Assembly (NCBI RefSeq): GCF_905475345.1 | Contig: NC_066600.1 | Span: forward strand, 2,111,501 to 2,175,500 | Length of the DNA stretch: 64,000 bases | Source: Vespula vulgaris | Taxonomy: Eukaryota; Arthropoda; Insecta; Hymenoptera; Vespidae | Direction of reading: 5' to 3' | Shown here: piece by piece, positions 11,881 to 24,846 of the stretch | Numbering within the stretch: the first letter of the stretch is position 1 | How the letters are laid out: every line of letters begins with the position of its first letter | Program-made: the position numbers and the translations under genes | Notes under the pieces: generated by a model | What the model saw: only the letters and a program-made list of their open reading frames with translations | What the model was told of the DNA's origin: nothing | The model's database searches: none

Positions 11881-14529
11881 TTACCTTTTATGCAAAATTT
11901 TTGCTTTCTTTATGCCCTCTTCATCTTCCTTCATAAGAAATGTTTGAATTCCTTTGACATAAGTTAGAAAGTAAGAATCCCAGTTAAGATCAGCAATATT
12001 AAAGAAAAATTTATGTTTATCGACAACAGATAGCTTATTCCATAATGCTACAACATTATCAGTAGTGAATTCCCATTGATGAGTTGAAAAAAAAGACACT
12101 ACGTTTTTATATTTATCAATCTTTCTATAAATATTTATCACCCTAAAAAAAATTATAACATTTACATCATGACGATCTACTTCATCGGCGCTTGAAAAAT
12201 TTAAATATCATCCAGAATTACATTGGTTTTTTTCCGATGAGATAAATTATTGAATCGATTATAAATCCTGGTATCCAATGGAAGAAAATTGATAATAATT
12301 CAATTATGTATTTATTTTTGTGATATATAACGAAAGGGTACCATACGCTTTTGCTGTATTGTATGATAAACTTCAATTCATATAGTTTTGAACAACAAAA
12401 TTTCCAAATCAATGGATTTTGAGCAAAGGAGACGATATTATAAATTGGAATCTCTTCTTCGTCAACTGGTAAGGACTTGTTATCTTTATTGGAATCAGTA
12501 ATACTCGGCAATACAGATCTATAATAGAAATTCTTCTTAATTCGTTGCAAATATAATTTAAAGCGTATTAAATCTTCGTTTTTAGGATTATTCGAGAAAA
12601 AAAGAAAAAAGAAAGCACCTGTTTTTCGCGGTGTCCCATGTTGCCACGATGATATTGTTGATAACATAATCAGCGGGAATGATGTCATTCACTAATTTTA
12701 CATTACAACGCATTACATGTAAGATACCAGTAGCAGCACCAAATATGGCGCCTGTCAAACCATAGAAATTATTTATCCATCCGGGAATCGGATCTTTTTC
12801 CGTTGACAAAACAGAAGATGGTCGAACGATGCAAACTGGAAATCCATTTGAATATCGCCGTACAGTATCTTCGCAGATCGCTTTCGAATACGTGTAAGTG
12901 TTGGGATATTTACCGAGTAATCTACAACATATAAACGTTATGCTGATCGAATTCATATTAAAAAAAAAAAAAAAAGCAAAAGTGTTCTTGTCTCATTACT
13001 TTGGCGTAATCAAATTCAATTGATCATCATTCAAAATCTCTATCAATTGTATTATGCTCTCTGTCTTTAACGGTGGCTCGTAAAATTTCTCTTCGATCTT
13101 GCTATGAATGCAATTCGAAAATGCCGTTGATAAATAGGTGAAAATCTAAAATAAAATGTATTGTGACGTTACATGTCTTAAATAAAGCCAATGTCTAAAT
13201 AAATGGAATCCTTTCAAAAGATGCTTGAATATAATTGGAATGTGTGTGTAAACAGAAGAACGTACCTTTAAATTGGGCATTTCTTGTGCAAGCAAAAGGA
13301 GCTCCCTCGTTCCTCTGACGTTTACATTAATTATAAAACGAAGTGGATCATTGAAACGCACGGATGCTGCACTGTGAAAAATCACTTCAGTATCTTTAAT
13401 ACGTTCGCGATCTTCCTCTGATATTCCTAACTTCAATTCACTCATGTTACTTTCTATTAAAACGATCTTCTTTTCGACATGTTTCTGTTCTTTCTTCAAT
13501 CTTTCAAAAATCTGAAGAATAAAATACAGATGGTAATATTTGCGATTTAATTTATAATATTAAAATAAATAATGAAAATTTTGTAACGTTACTCACGCTA
13601 TTGTTAAAATATTCTTTAAATCGAGTTTGCATATCCTTCTGTTTCTTTCCTCTCATCAATAAATAAATCGTTTTAATTTCTGGACAGGATCTACGAATTT
13701 TAGCAATGCATTCATAGAAATTTTTCAACGTATAGTAAATCCATGTAAAAATAAATGTAATCGAAATATGTAGTACGTTGATGGGTAGATGTGAAAGAGA
13801 AAGAAAATCAATTATTGTAGAACTAATAAGAAGGCATAATGAAAACAGATATCTATTAAAAATATTCATAAATTTTGTAATATTTTCTTTTTTGTCGAGG
13901 CATATATTTACTATGAAAATTCAAATCTTATGATTGATCTTCGTTACGAATTTATTCCACTTAAGTCCGAGATTATGAAATTTCTTTACGTTTTTACAGA
14001 CTTCTGTGCGAACATTGCGATTGTTGTTAAATTATTTAAAAAGGAAATAGTGTTTACATAATTATTTCAAAAATTGCATAATACACGATTAATTCATAAT
14101 AGAAATAATTAAATATATTTTAATATATTTTAAATAAAAATATTCAGTATATGCAACATTGATAATTCAAATAAAAATTCAATGACCTATGATAGAATAT
14201 ATCATTTATACGCAAATCTGTTTGTAATTACAATATGACTTTATAAATATTCAAAAAACAAACATAACATCGGAATACGAAAAAACGTAAAAATAAAATA
14301 ATGAATAAAAAATATGAAATATTATTTCGAAAGGGAAATAAAAGTATGATAGTCTTTACCTCAAAAGTTTTTCCAGTATAAGTCCTCCCAAATATCCAGA
14401 ACCTCCAGTTATGAGTATTTTTCGACCGGAGAAAAAATCAGAAACCTCGCTTCTTTGATTAAAATCATTCGGCTCTTCTACCGTAGAAAACCTACCTTGT
14501 TTATATGCTTGGTCATTTAACAATGTCAT
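11881..14529 (-). CDS. Fatty acyl-CoA reductase
   Basis: The enzyme reduces fatty acyl-CoA to fatty alcohol with NADPH. In insects such enzymes supply waxes, cuticular lipids and pheromones, usually at the ER. Seven exons join in phase: 14360-14529, 13597-13690, 13266-13511, 13000-13145, 12619-12921, 12222-12518 and 11881-12142, giving 505 aa, normal for the family. The Rossmann NAD(P)-binding motif TGGSGYLG is at residues 41-48. A YLSTAFSNC segment and the catalytic YxxxK (YTYSK, residues 228-232) follow. The C-terminal FAR_C domain holds the GKKP motif and the segment IYRKIDKYKNVVSFF, and two hydrophobic stretches lie before it. The chain ends in ILHKR at a TAA. That TAA overlaps a possible donor (AAAAG|GTAAAT), so a further exon is possible, although I see none downstream. 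Diverged direct repeats flank the gene. Which of the many insect FAR paralogues this is cannot be told by eye. Confidence 0.93.
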
Positions 14530-14623
14530 CTTTAGACTTTATTTTTTATGAAACAAAAAAATTAATATATGGATCAATGTAAAAATCTTGACTTAACAAT
14601 AATAATCGGATGATAAACAAGAA

Positions 14624-14628
14624 TAATT

Positions 14629-14659
<31 letters not shown>

Positions 14660-14722
14660 CAGTAGTAATAGTAGTAGTAGTAATAATAATAATAATAATA
14701 ATAACAATAATAATAATAATAA
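14624..14722. repeat. (AAT)n/(AGT)n microsatellite
   Basis: A trinucleotide tract of AAT units with an internal block of AGT units, just upstream of the reductase start codon. Confidence 0.9.
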
Positions 14723-15504
14723 ATCTCAGAAATGAATAGGAAAGTAACAAAAAACGAATGTAAACGCACCCCTACATGCATATATGAATCGATGATTATA
14801 AAAGATTTGAATTAATTTCAAATTACTTTTTTTATAATGACTAACAAAGAGAAAAAGTAAATATATTTATTCTTGAAAAATAATATCTTTATGCAATTAA
14901 AGAATTTGAAGAATAAAGTATCAAATAGAAGATATCAATTACCGATGTCTATGTAGAAAATATACAACGATTTTATCAATAAAATTTTTTAATACTTTGT
15001 GAGCAATACTTTCTACTGTTATTCAAAAAATTCAAATTTATTTCGTTCTAATTTTTTCTAATTTTTACACTTTATTAAAAATTGAAATTTTATAAAAAAT
15101 TATATGCTTTATTAAGTTCGAAATTCTTATGAAAAATAAAGTATTATTATTTTACCTTTAGTTGAACGATTTCTTGTTCTTCTAATGTTGATTCAACAAT
15201 AGTTGATCATGGACTGTAAAGTTATCGTACGTATCGATTACATATAAGAAAAAAATGTTTCGAAAAGGAATTATATAATTCTAATGCATATACATCAGGA
15301 ATACATCATGCATTAACAATAACATGAAGTATCAAATTTTCTCACGAAATTCATTAGCTTTAAATAGTTTTTAAAACAGCTTCGTTGTTTTTTTCCATTA
15401 AAAATGACATAGCCATCACCTTTTTAGAAAATTGACACATTTGAATATTTTATTAATACTGATGATATTTTACGAGTCATTTTTGAGTTATTATATAAGA
15501 ATAA

Positions 15505-15624
15505 TATCACATATTAAAAAATATTTTATTAAAAAAGTTTCAATATTATTGTACTTTAATGTTATAATAATTTGATTATTATATTCGTCAAAAAAATTGT
15601 ATGTTTCAGATAAAATTCAAATAG

Positions 15625-15664
<40 letters not shown>

Positions 15665-15825
15665 TCAATCAAATATGTATAAATAATATAATATCGCGAC
15701 TGACTAATTCCATCTTTTGATACAGAGATTTGTAAAATAGTTAACCAATAGTTGACAAATCGAAAAACAAAGAAATTTTACAAATAACTGGGAATCACTA
15801 TTACCAGGAAATAAGTTAATTCGTT
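15505..15825. repeat. Diverged direct repeat, copy B (upstream of reductase)
   Basis: Counterpart of 11,320-11,625 in the same orientation, differing by many substitutions and an inserted AT microsatellite at about 15,629-15,662. The unit-to-unit distance is about 4.2 kb and encloses exactly one reductase gene. Confidence 0.7.
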
Positions 15826-16003
15826 CTATCTATAGATAATTTATTTGCTCGGTGTATTTTTAATTTCTACTCAGCTGTATTTTATATTTACGTAACATTA
15901 TAAATTTTTACAGTGGATGGTTTGTTAAATAAGCAACATTTTTTATAACATTTTTTTGTACTAATACACTAATTGGAAAATATGTATACATATATACATA
16001 TAC

Positions 16004-16009
<6 letters not shown>

Positions 16010-16059
<50 letters not shown>

Positions 16060-16105
16060 GTGTGTGTATATATATATATACACGTATGTATATATATATA
16101 TTTTT
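16010..16105. repeat. (AT)n/(GT)n microsatellite
   Basis: An alternating AT tract with internal GT units, in the intergenic region. Confidence 0.9.
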
Positions 16106-16827
16106 ATATATTTAATGGAATGATATAAAGTAAAACACAAGGATAATAAGCAAATATATATGTAAGATGTAAGCTAACTATGTAATAGATATTGGTACAG
16201 AAAATATACAACGTTTGCTGTCATGTACTATTTTGCTATTTTAATGACTACGTATTATTACTCTATTCTAAACTGTTAAAATAAATATAAATGTTCTTTC
16301 ATATATTTGCATATATTTACTATTGATAGTGTTGCATCCTTCGTTGTTCTTGACGTTTGATAAAAATTATATTTTTATAATTGTTGATTGTTAGATCGGA
16401 AAAATTTAATATTTATTATCTCCATATGCTAAATATCGAAAGTGAAAAAATATTGTATAATTGTTCTTTTGAATACATGATCATTCTGTTAAAAAAATAA
16501 ATCAAATTAATATAACTAACGTTTCTAATCTACAAATAAAAAACATTCTCTAATTGCACATAATTGTACGGTTACTGTCCCAGTATTTAAACGCTTTGGG
16601 TTTTGTTATGTCAATTAAAAAGTTCTGTTCACTTCAAAAAAAGATTTTATGTGTGTGTGTGTATGTGTATTATCTTTATTATTTTTAATACTTATGCCGC
16701 CAAATATTCATATGTGTTAATTTAAAAAGTCGAAGGACGACAACAGCAGCATATTAAAAGAAAAAAATGTGGATTTGAAAATAAAAAATACTTGGACAAA
16801 TGTACACACGCACGAATTAAGAAACTA

Positions 16828-18724
16828 CTAATCATCTTGAAATATACTTAATGGATCTTCGACTATTTTTTCGGCCGTTTTTTTAAGGTCTCGCGTAATA
16901 GATTTTTTTACGATTGGTCTACTTTCACTCGACTTGGATTCTACCAAAGAAGACGATTTACCAAAAAACTCATTATCATCATCGTCACTGTCACCCGCGA
17001 ACAATGACTTGGTATGTATTACCTTTTTTGAAATTGGTTTTATAGAAGCAAATATGTCGTCTTCCGTACTCGACTGATCACCAAATATGTCGGTCGATTT
17101 GGAAGTTTTAACAGATCTGTCATCAACGGACGAAATACTTTCAAGTTTTCCAGATTGCTGAGATACTTTGAATGATTCGACTTTTTGAGCCTGTACTGGC
17201 TGCTCTGCGAACAAACTATTAACATCGTCGTTGTCATTGCCGTCATCGTCTTGGAAAAAATTGATTTTCTTTTGTGAAACCTTTGCCACTGCAATGCTTT
17301 TTTGTTCTTCGTTTTTGACCGACACCTTCTTCGTGATGGAACCAAATAAATTGTCGTCTTCATCGTTCTGACCATCCGAATCTTTATCAAAGAAACTGAT
17401 TTTGGTATCTTTCAAAGGCTTTTTCACGGACTTTGTTAAAGGTACCGAAAACAGATCACCGCTTGCATCGTCCGCGAATAAATCTGAAACGTGTTTTCTC
17501 AACGATTCGTCTTCCCTCGTTTTGATAAATCCACTGCTAAAAAGACTATCGTCATCCGAAAATAATAAATCTTTACTTTTATCAGGCGAAGGAGTTTTCG
17601 TTACAAACGCAAATAATTGACTCGGATCTTTTAAAGGATCGTAGCTGTTATCGCGCAAAGGATCTATAGGTCCTTTCGGATACTCTTGTTCAAACACGTC
17701 ATTCGTGGATTCTATCGAGTCGTCTATTTGTTCGGATCTATTCTCTTCAATTTCCGTAAAACGTTCGATCTCATTCGATCTTACTTCTATCTTTTTTTCA
17801 TTCTCCACGCCGAAATCAGTATCAGCTATAGAATTACTATGTTTACTAACTTCAGATTTCATCGAATCTTTTCTAACAATTTTCCCATTTTCATCGTTCC
17901 CACCGATAATAGTATCTCTCAAAGGTCTACCATATGTAGGTTCTCTATCAGGCAAGACATTTTGAATAGGTGAAAGTATCGGTGCTCGTCCAAACAAAGT
18001 ATCTTCTCTCTGTGGATCCTCTGGTAAATCTGGTGGCACATCAAATAAATCTTCTTCGTCGGTTGATGGAGACAACAAGGTATTTTTGTTTACACTTATA
18101 GAACTTTCTTTGCTAATACTTCCAAGTTCGGATTTATCGTCAGCGATCGAAGGATTTAATTCAACATTTCGTGGGATATTATCGAGAAGATTGCAAGAGG
18201 ATAAACTCAAACGATCAGCATTTGGAGGAACAACACTAAGACTCGTTGAATTTGATGATTCTTTGGAAATATCAGAATTTTCATTTTGGGAAATCTTTTC
18301 GGCCGTATCGATAGTATCAAAATCTAAACCACTCTGTCTGAGAGCCGATTGTCGTGCATGCCGACTCTGTGGTCGACGTTTTGCTTGAATTCTCACTCGA
18401 CTCTACCAAATAAAAAAAAGTTATGTTAATCATTAGTGAAAAAAGATTATATAATACGCAATACAATAACTTAGTGATGACTTGCTTCAATCAATAAAAT
18501 TCGCTATCGATTCATAAATAATTATGAATTTTATCACAACGAAAATAAATATGTAATTACCTTGGATGCAGTCAACAGTGTTTCTACTTGTGCCGGTACG
18601 TCAAAACTAATCGCAGTTTCGGCGTTACTATTACCATTAGTTGACCGAGCCGGTTCATTTTCTTCTTTAAAAAGAAAATTATTAATACATAATATAATGT
18701 AAGAAAAATATAAAATATGTTAAA

Positions 18725-18767
<43 letters not shown>

Positions 18768-21700
18768 CTGTTGACAAAGTTCGAATTTGTGTACTGATGC
18801 AGCCTCCGTCATCGCTGTCCCTATCGATCACCTCATCCTCTTCGTCCGTCTTCTCTTCGCTCTTTCTCCACAACGGTGGTGTATCGGTAGGAGAAAGAAT
18901 TTTTAAATCACCCATTTTCCCCATAAGATCTTTGATTTTTCCTGAGACTGCTCGGCGTGGCACTTGAGAATTATCTTCCGCTAAGGACGGTGTGGTGGTA
19001 CGAATGTTTAACGTTGTCGGTGGATGCTTTTTATTTTCAATATCGACGCTATTATTATCATCAAAATTATCAGAGGACTTGACATCTACCTGAGCTGATT
19101 CTTCCTTCGATACGATTTGATTCGATTCCTCGATATTCTCTACCTTACTTTCCACTTCCGCTTCGATCTTATCTTTTTTATCGTTAGCAAATAGATCCTC
19201 GTAATCATCGTCTTCAAAGAGGACGTCGTTCCGCCGATTGTCCTGTCCTTTATCTTCCTGCCTAGACGTAGCTAAAAAGTTATCGACTCTTCCTTCCGAC
19301 GACTTTTTTGACAAAGTTTGACTTGTCTGACGTTTGACATCTTCCACTTTTGCTTCTTCTTCCCGAGACAAACCTTTCTTATCAATTACCTCTATCGTCT
19401 TCGTCGGTTGTTTCGTCGAGAAGAGATCGTTTCCAGAATCGGTGGCAAAAGCTTGTGACTCGACTTTGTTTTCGACTCTCGTATTCTTCACTCCAAACAA
19501 ATCGTCAACGTTATCATCTTCCTCGTCATCGAAAAGACTCCTCTTCTTCGGTGTTACTGACTTAACCGAAGCTTTGGTAATATTACTCTCTCTCGAAACG
19601 TTCATACTATGAATTTTATTGACCGAAAAGTTATCGGACGCGATATCCAGGACTCTTTTCGAACCAACCGTGTTATCTTTGTAAGGTTTCGAAATATTTC
19701 CGAATATATCAACGTCTGGTGAATCTTTGTTACCGAAAATGTCGATGTCCTCGTCAAAAAGACCCTTACGATTGGACGATCTATTTTTGTCCGGATATTG
19801 AGGAGTTGTAGCTAAAAAGTCTGTACTCTTTTGTGACCTTGAACCAGAACTAGTCGTAGAGAAAAGTTCGTCTCCTGAATCTGATTCATCGAAGAGTGAA
19901 TTGATCTTCGATTTGTTCGTCTTCGAATCTGCTTTAGGAAGAGGTGGTGGACCAAAGAGATCCTTATTCTCGAAGACATCGTCCAATCCTGTCGAAATCT
20001 CTGTCGTTTGCTCCACGTTCGATTGATTGTTCGACGTCCTCAAGGAAGTAGAATTAACTTCCGGACGGTGCAAAGTGTTCGCCACGAAAAGACTATCGCT
20101 GACAAATCTCTCACGATACAATTCTTCCGAATTTAAACGAGTCGAGGTATATACGTCATCTGTCCTGTAAGTGTAAAAAATAAAATAATAAAAACTATAT
20201 ATATGCGTATATGTGTTTTCAATTTTATATATATATTATAGTTTTATGACTCTAATAGAAATGAAATTTTAATATAGAATATAAATTAGAAAAACACATT
20301 TCATATCGTTAATGTAATTTTGATTTGATATTTCAGACAGCTTATCACGTTCTTAAGGAAAGACATATTAAAAAGTTTTGCAATATCTCATAAGTCATAG
20401 GTGAAAAGTTTTTTCCACCGCCGATCAAACGAACTCCATATGCGATTACTAAGTTAATCAATCACATATTTCCCACTATTTAAGCCTATTATTTTGCAAA
20501 CAATAGTCGTGCACGCATAAAACACGCACAGAACACAATAATGAACATTCTTTTTTTATAAATATATGTATATAGCGAGCCAGTTCTAGCAATTCATGTA
20601 TTATAATATATGCATCTATTCATATGTATAACATATGTACATTATATACAAAAGACAACCGTAGTTTCAATACGACATTCTTCATAAATTATATATAATA
20701 CTTATATAACGCGGAGTATTATAAAATGTCAAAGAGCAAAAATACATTATAACATACTTAGAACATTCTTAATTTGTCATGTCTTTTTTCTTTAACCCTA
20801 TTCCTACGCTACGTATAGGAAAAAGCATAATTTTTAGCAACATTTCTTATAACAATTGACTACAAACGCATTTCTTTTTTTTGCATATATATGCTATCGT
20901 ATGAATGAATTTTTAACTATCGACGAATAACGAACAATGAGTGGAAAAAATGAATCGATTAAATTGTGTGTATATTTATCCTGAGCGATCGCAAAACATT
21001 TTTTTTTAGTAAGTATTATACATAATTAATCAGTAATTAAAATGTATGTACCTTTTCTTTATCCAACAAATTAATCAAAAAAATATATGTACAATTTTTT
21101 ATTTTATTAATTTTTTTCCCAATCTAATTTCCGCGCTATACAATGTGTACACGTACGTAATTACTTACAGAAATTATTCTAATAAAACTGAAATTTTTTC
21201 ATCTTCGGATTCATATAAAAAGTTCAAAAAAAAGAAACATACAGCATAAATGAACTAATACATTCTGATGAAATCATATCCAAAGATAACATTTAAATGA
21301 TTTATTTCATCTTGAAAATTGTCTACTCTAAAACACGTGATCGAAGATCTAATCAATTTTTTCCCTGAGGCTAGTACAAAACATATAAAAGCGAGCGAAA
21401 ATTTAAATTATATTAGTAGTATTTCAGAAGGAACGACTGGTGCTAAACGTATCATTATTAAAGAGACAAGATGAAATCTATATTCGTATTTTGTGGAATA
21501 TTATTTGCACTATGTATCTTCGTGCTAGTTGAAGGTAAAACAAATTAAACATTTTGTTATATTCAACATATACTACATACAAATGATTAGATTATAGAAC
21601 GGTTGAAAACAAGTTCTTGAAAAAATAAATTCTTGAAAAGTTTCGATATTAAAAAATCCGATTCAATGAATTAGTTAAAGCATAGTTTCCTTGAACATCT

Positions 21701-24700
21701 ACACTAACCCCAAGCGTAAACACTTCGATCGGTAGTATGTGGCGTAAGCTTTCTAAACTCACTATAGTAAATTATAGTATATCAATAGAGACAAGATTCT
21801 ACAATGATCGTTGTAAAATAAAAGAAAAACTTAGTGAGAATTTGATCGAATATGCGCCATAAACAATGTCTATTTTTCAAACAATCGATTGATATTTTCC
21901 GAACATTAAAAAATCAAAACGGAATTTTTTTCAGGAGATTGTGAGTGGTACGGCGAAATATACCCAGTTGGTGAACACATTCTTAATTGTTCAAGATTCA
22001 CCTGTAGTGAATCTGGCAGTTGGTATAGTGTCGGGTGAGTCAGATGTGATACGAGTTGCGTCTTGAATTAATAATGAAGATGCGACTTCGATTTGTACGC
22101 GCTATGCTTATTTATCTTTCTTATGATTTAAAATCTCATTTTGCGTCATATACGAATTTTTTATTTAACACGTATAAGTGATAATAAGACGACCTTCAAT
22201 TTAAAAGCAATTTATCGTCAACGGAGTTTAAAAAAAATGAAAGTAATGAAAATGTGGAAAACTCCATCGGTTTTAAAAAATGTATCTCTTTCTTTTTAGA
22301 TGTCCACTGTATATATGTGAAGAAACAATCGGATACGAAGAAGCAGATTTAAGTAAACCTTATCCAGAATGTTGCGGAGGACCAATCTGTAAAGAGAAGA
22401 CACCCTACCATACGAGCACGTAACTATTCGAAAATTACTTACAAACGATTGGAAGATGAAAATGACATCACGCAAAAAAATATTTAGCAATAATAACCGT
22501 TTTATCAGATCTTACGTATATCTAAAAGAGTTATTGTCTGGGTAACAGTTTCAATTATACTGAAGAAGCTTACCTTGGACTGTAACGTTTACTCAATGTA
22601 ATACCCAATGAATAGTAGAGTGACTAATGTTTGTATCATCCTCTACCAATGATAGCTTTAGCATTTACTTTATGTACTAATTTCTAAAAAGGAAATCGCG
22701 AGAAGTAACGATAGAAAATACGTATTTTATCTCTCTCTCCCTCTCTTCCTTCTCTCCCTTCTTCGATAACAAACATTATTTTAAATATAATATACGTATA
22801 CGAAATGGAAGAACTATATATATTTATATTTACATATATACATATATATATGTGTGTGTATATATGTACATGTATATGTATATAGAGAAAGAAAATAAGA
22901 AACTTACGACATCGTTTTAATCGTTGTACTGCTTATACTGTGACGTTGAACCGATATACCACTACTGTTACCGCTATTTTCAAGATTAGCGTTCCAGTTT
23001 CCTGAATTTCCTGCCCTTGCAATAGAACTATCTGCGAATATAAGTTCGTTGCTCGATCCATCTTCTGTGTCGCTGTTGGATGAATCGGATGATTGACGAC
23101 GTGGTATTCTACTCGATAATGTATTCTCGACGGAAGAAGTCAAAATTCCACCCAGTATCGACAGATCATCTACCGGTTTCTAACATATGAAAATAAAATA
23201 CAATTGTACAATTAACAATTTGTATCAAAGTTTCATCTCACAATATCGTTGTACCTTTTTGTTATTATTATCCGAATTAGCAGGATTCTGTGTTTCTTCT
23301 ATAGGTTTACTGGACTGCTTTTTAGATGTTGCAAAAAGGTCATTATCGTCTTCTTCTTCCTCGCTAAATAGATTATTGACATCGACGTTGGACTCTGGCG
23401 TACTAGTTGTCCAGTTGGTTTTACCAGTTTTGCCGATCACAACATCAAGGAACTTCTTTTGTAGATTTTCTGTATTCACAGCTTGTTTGCTCTCTGATGT
23501 AGTATCCTTCGTAATCCTTTTTACAGGTTGTTTCGATGAAAAAATGTCATCCGAATCTTCTGAATCTCCATCGGCGAATAAATCATCGATCGCTGATTTT
23601 GGTTTCATAGCTAAAATAAAATTAAATCTGCTCGACTCGATTTATTATGACTCGATTTGTTAAAAATCTATGTATATTACACGTTGAACTTACATATTGT
23701 ACTGATAGGTGGCGGAACATCCATACTAGGTGGAATAATATTCGATTGAAAAACAGGTTGTTTTTCCCATAATTTCGTCGATACATTATCTTCGAAGATT
23801 TCTTTATTATCGTCAAAGAGATTGTTGGGTTTATCATTAAAGAAATCCTCTATACCCTCATCCTCTGGAGTAAATAGATCGTCTAAAAGTAAAGAAATTA
23901 TTTTTTTATCTATTGTCATATGTAATATCAAGATATTAAAATATTACCTTTAAATTTATTAATAGAAGGTTCTCTTGTTTCATTCGTTATCGGAGGCTTT
24001 TGAGCTTGTCGAACGCTACCTAATCTCTTGGCTAGTTCTTCGGCAAAGTTAGGTGTCTCATTAGCAACCTGGACCTGTAAATTACACAAATATATTGTAA
24101 TTATGTTATGTACATTTTTATGCTTTAAACAATAACGAATAAAAAAGAAACCTTTGGTAGATCCTTAATAGGAGTCGTAGAATCAGATGCAAAACTCATA
24201 GTACTCTGAGATATACTGTCTAATTTTCCATGATTCACGTACGAAACATCGTTCGATTTTTCTGATTCGCTCAAAGAAGAAGATAACCTGGTATTTATGT
24301 TTTGCTCGTTTTTTGGATTGAAAGATTCTTGTATTCTTTCTTCTTCTTTATCACTTTCCGATTCATCCTCTTCTTCGTCCACTTGCTCAGATTCACTGCT
24401 GCTGCTTTCTAAACCAATTTTATTAGAAGTATTCCATATATCTGAACCAATGACGTAAGGCAAAGGTCGATCTTGATATGGATCTTGAAATGGCCCCAAA
24501 ATAACACTGAAATAAAAAATATTCTATATCATTTGTTGCCTCATCATTCTCTACAATGTATATGTTTTTAATAAATATATTAACCTCATAAATCTTGCAT
24601 CATCCTCATCCTCACTATCGCTATCAATAACTTCCATCCTTTTATACTTTTCATCCATTATACTTAAACCTTGTTTTATACTTTCACTTATACTGGCAAT

Positions 24701-24773
24701 AAGATCTGTAGTTGGGAGTTCTTGCTCTTTAGAATCCTGTATTAAATATTAATATTATTCTCTTGATAAGATC

Positions 24774-24846
<73 letters not shown>

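Larger units (their letters stand above)
14530..16827. other. Intergenic: reductase promoter side and WASHC2 3' side
   Basis: AT-rich sequence with no coding exon seen. It contains an AAT-type microsatellite, the second copy of the flanking repeat and two AT microsatellites (about 15,629-15,662 and 16,010-16,105). The last few hundred bases should contain the WASHC2 3' UTR. Confidence 0.6.

Noticed and set aside
17402..19612. Open frames on the plus strand opposite WASHC2 exons 10 and 12
   Set aside because: Shadows of the minus-strand coding exons: no start or splice context and Ser/Phe-rich text from complementing acidic codons.
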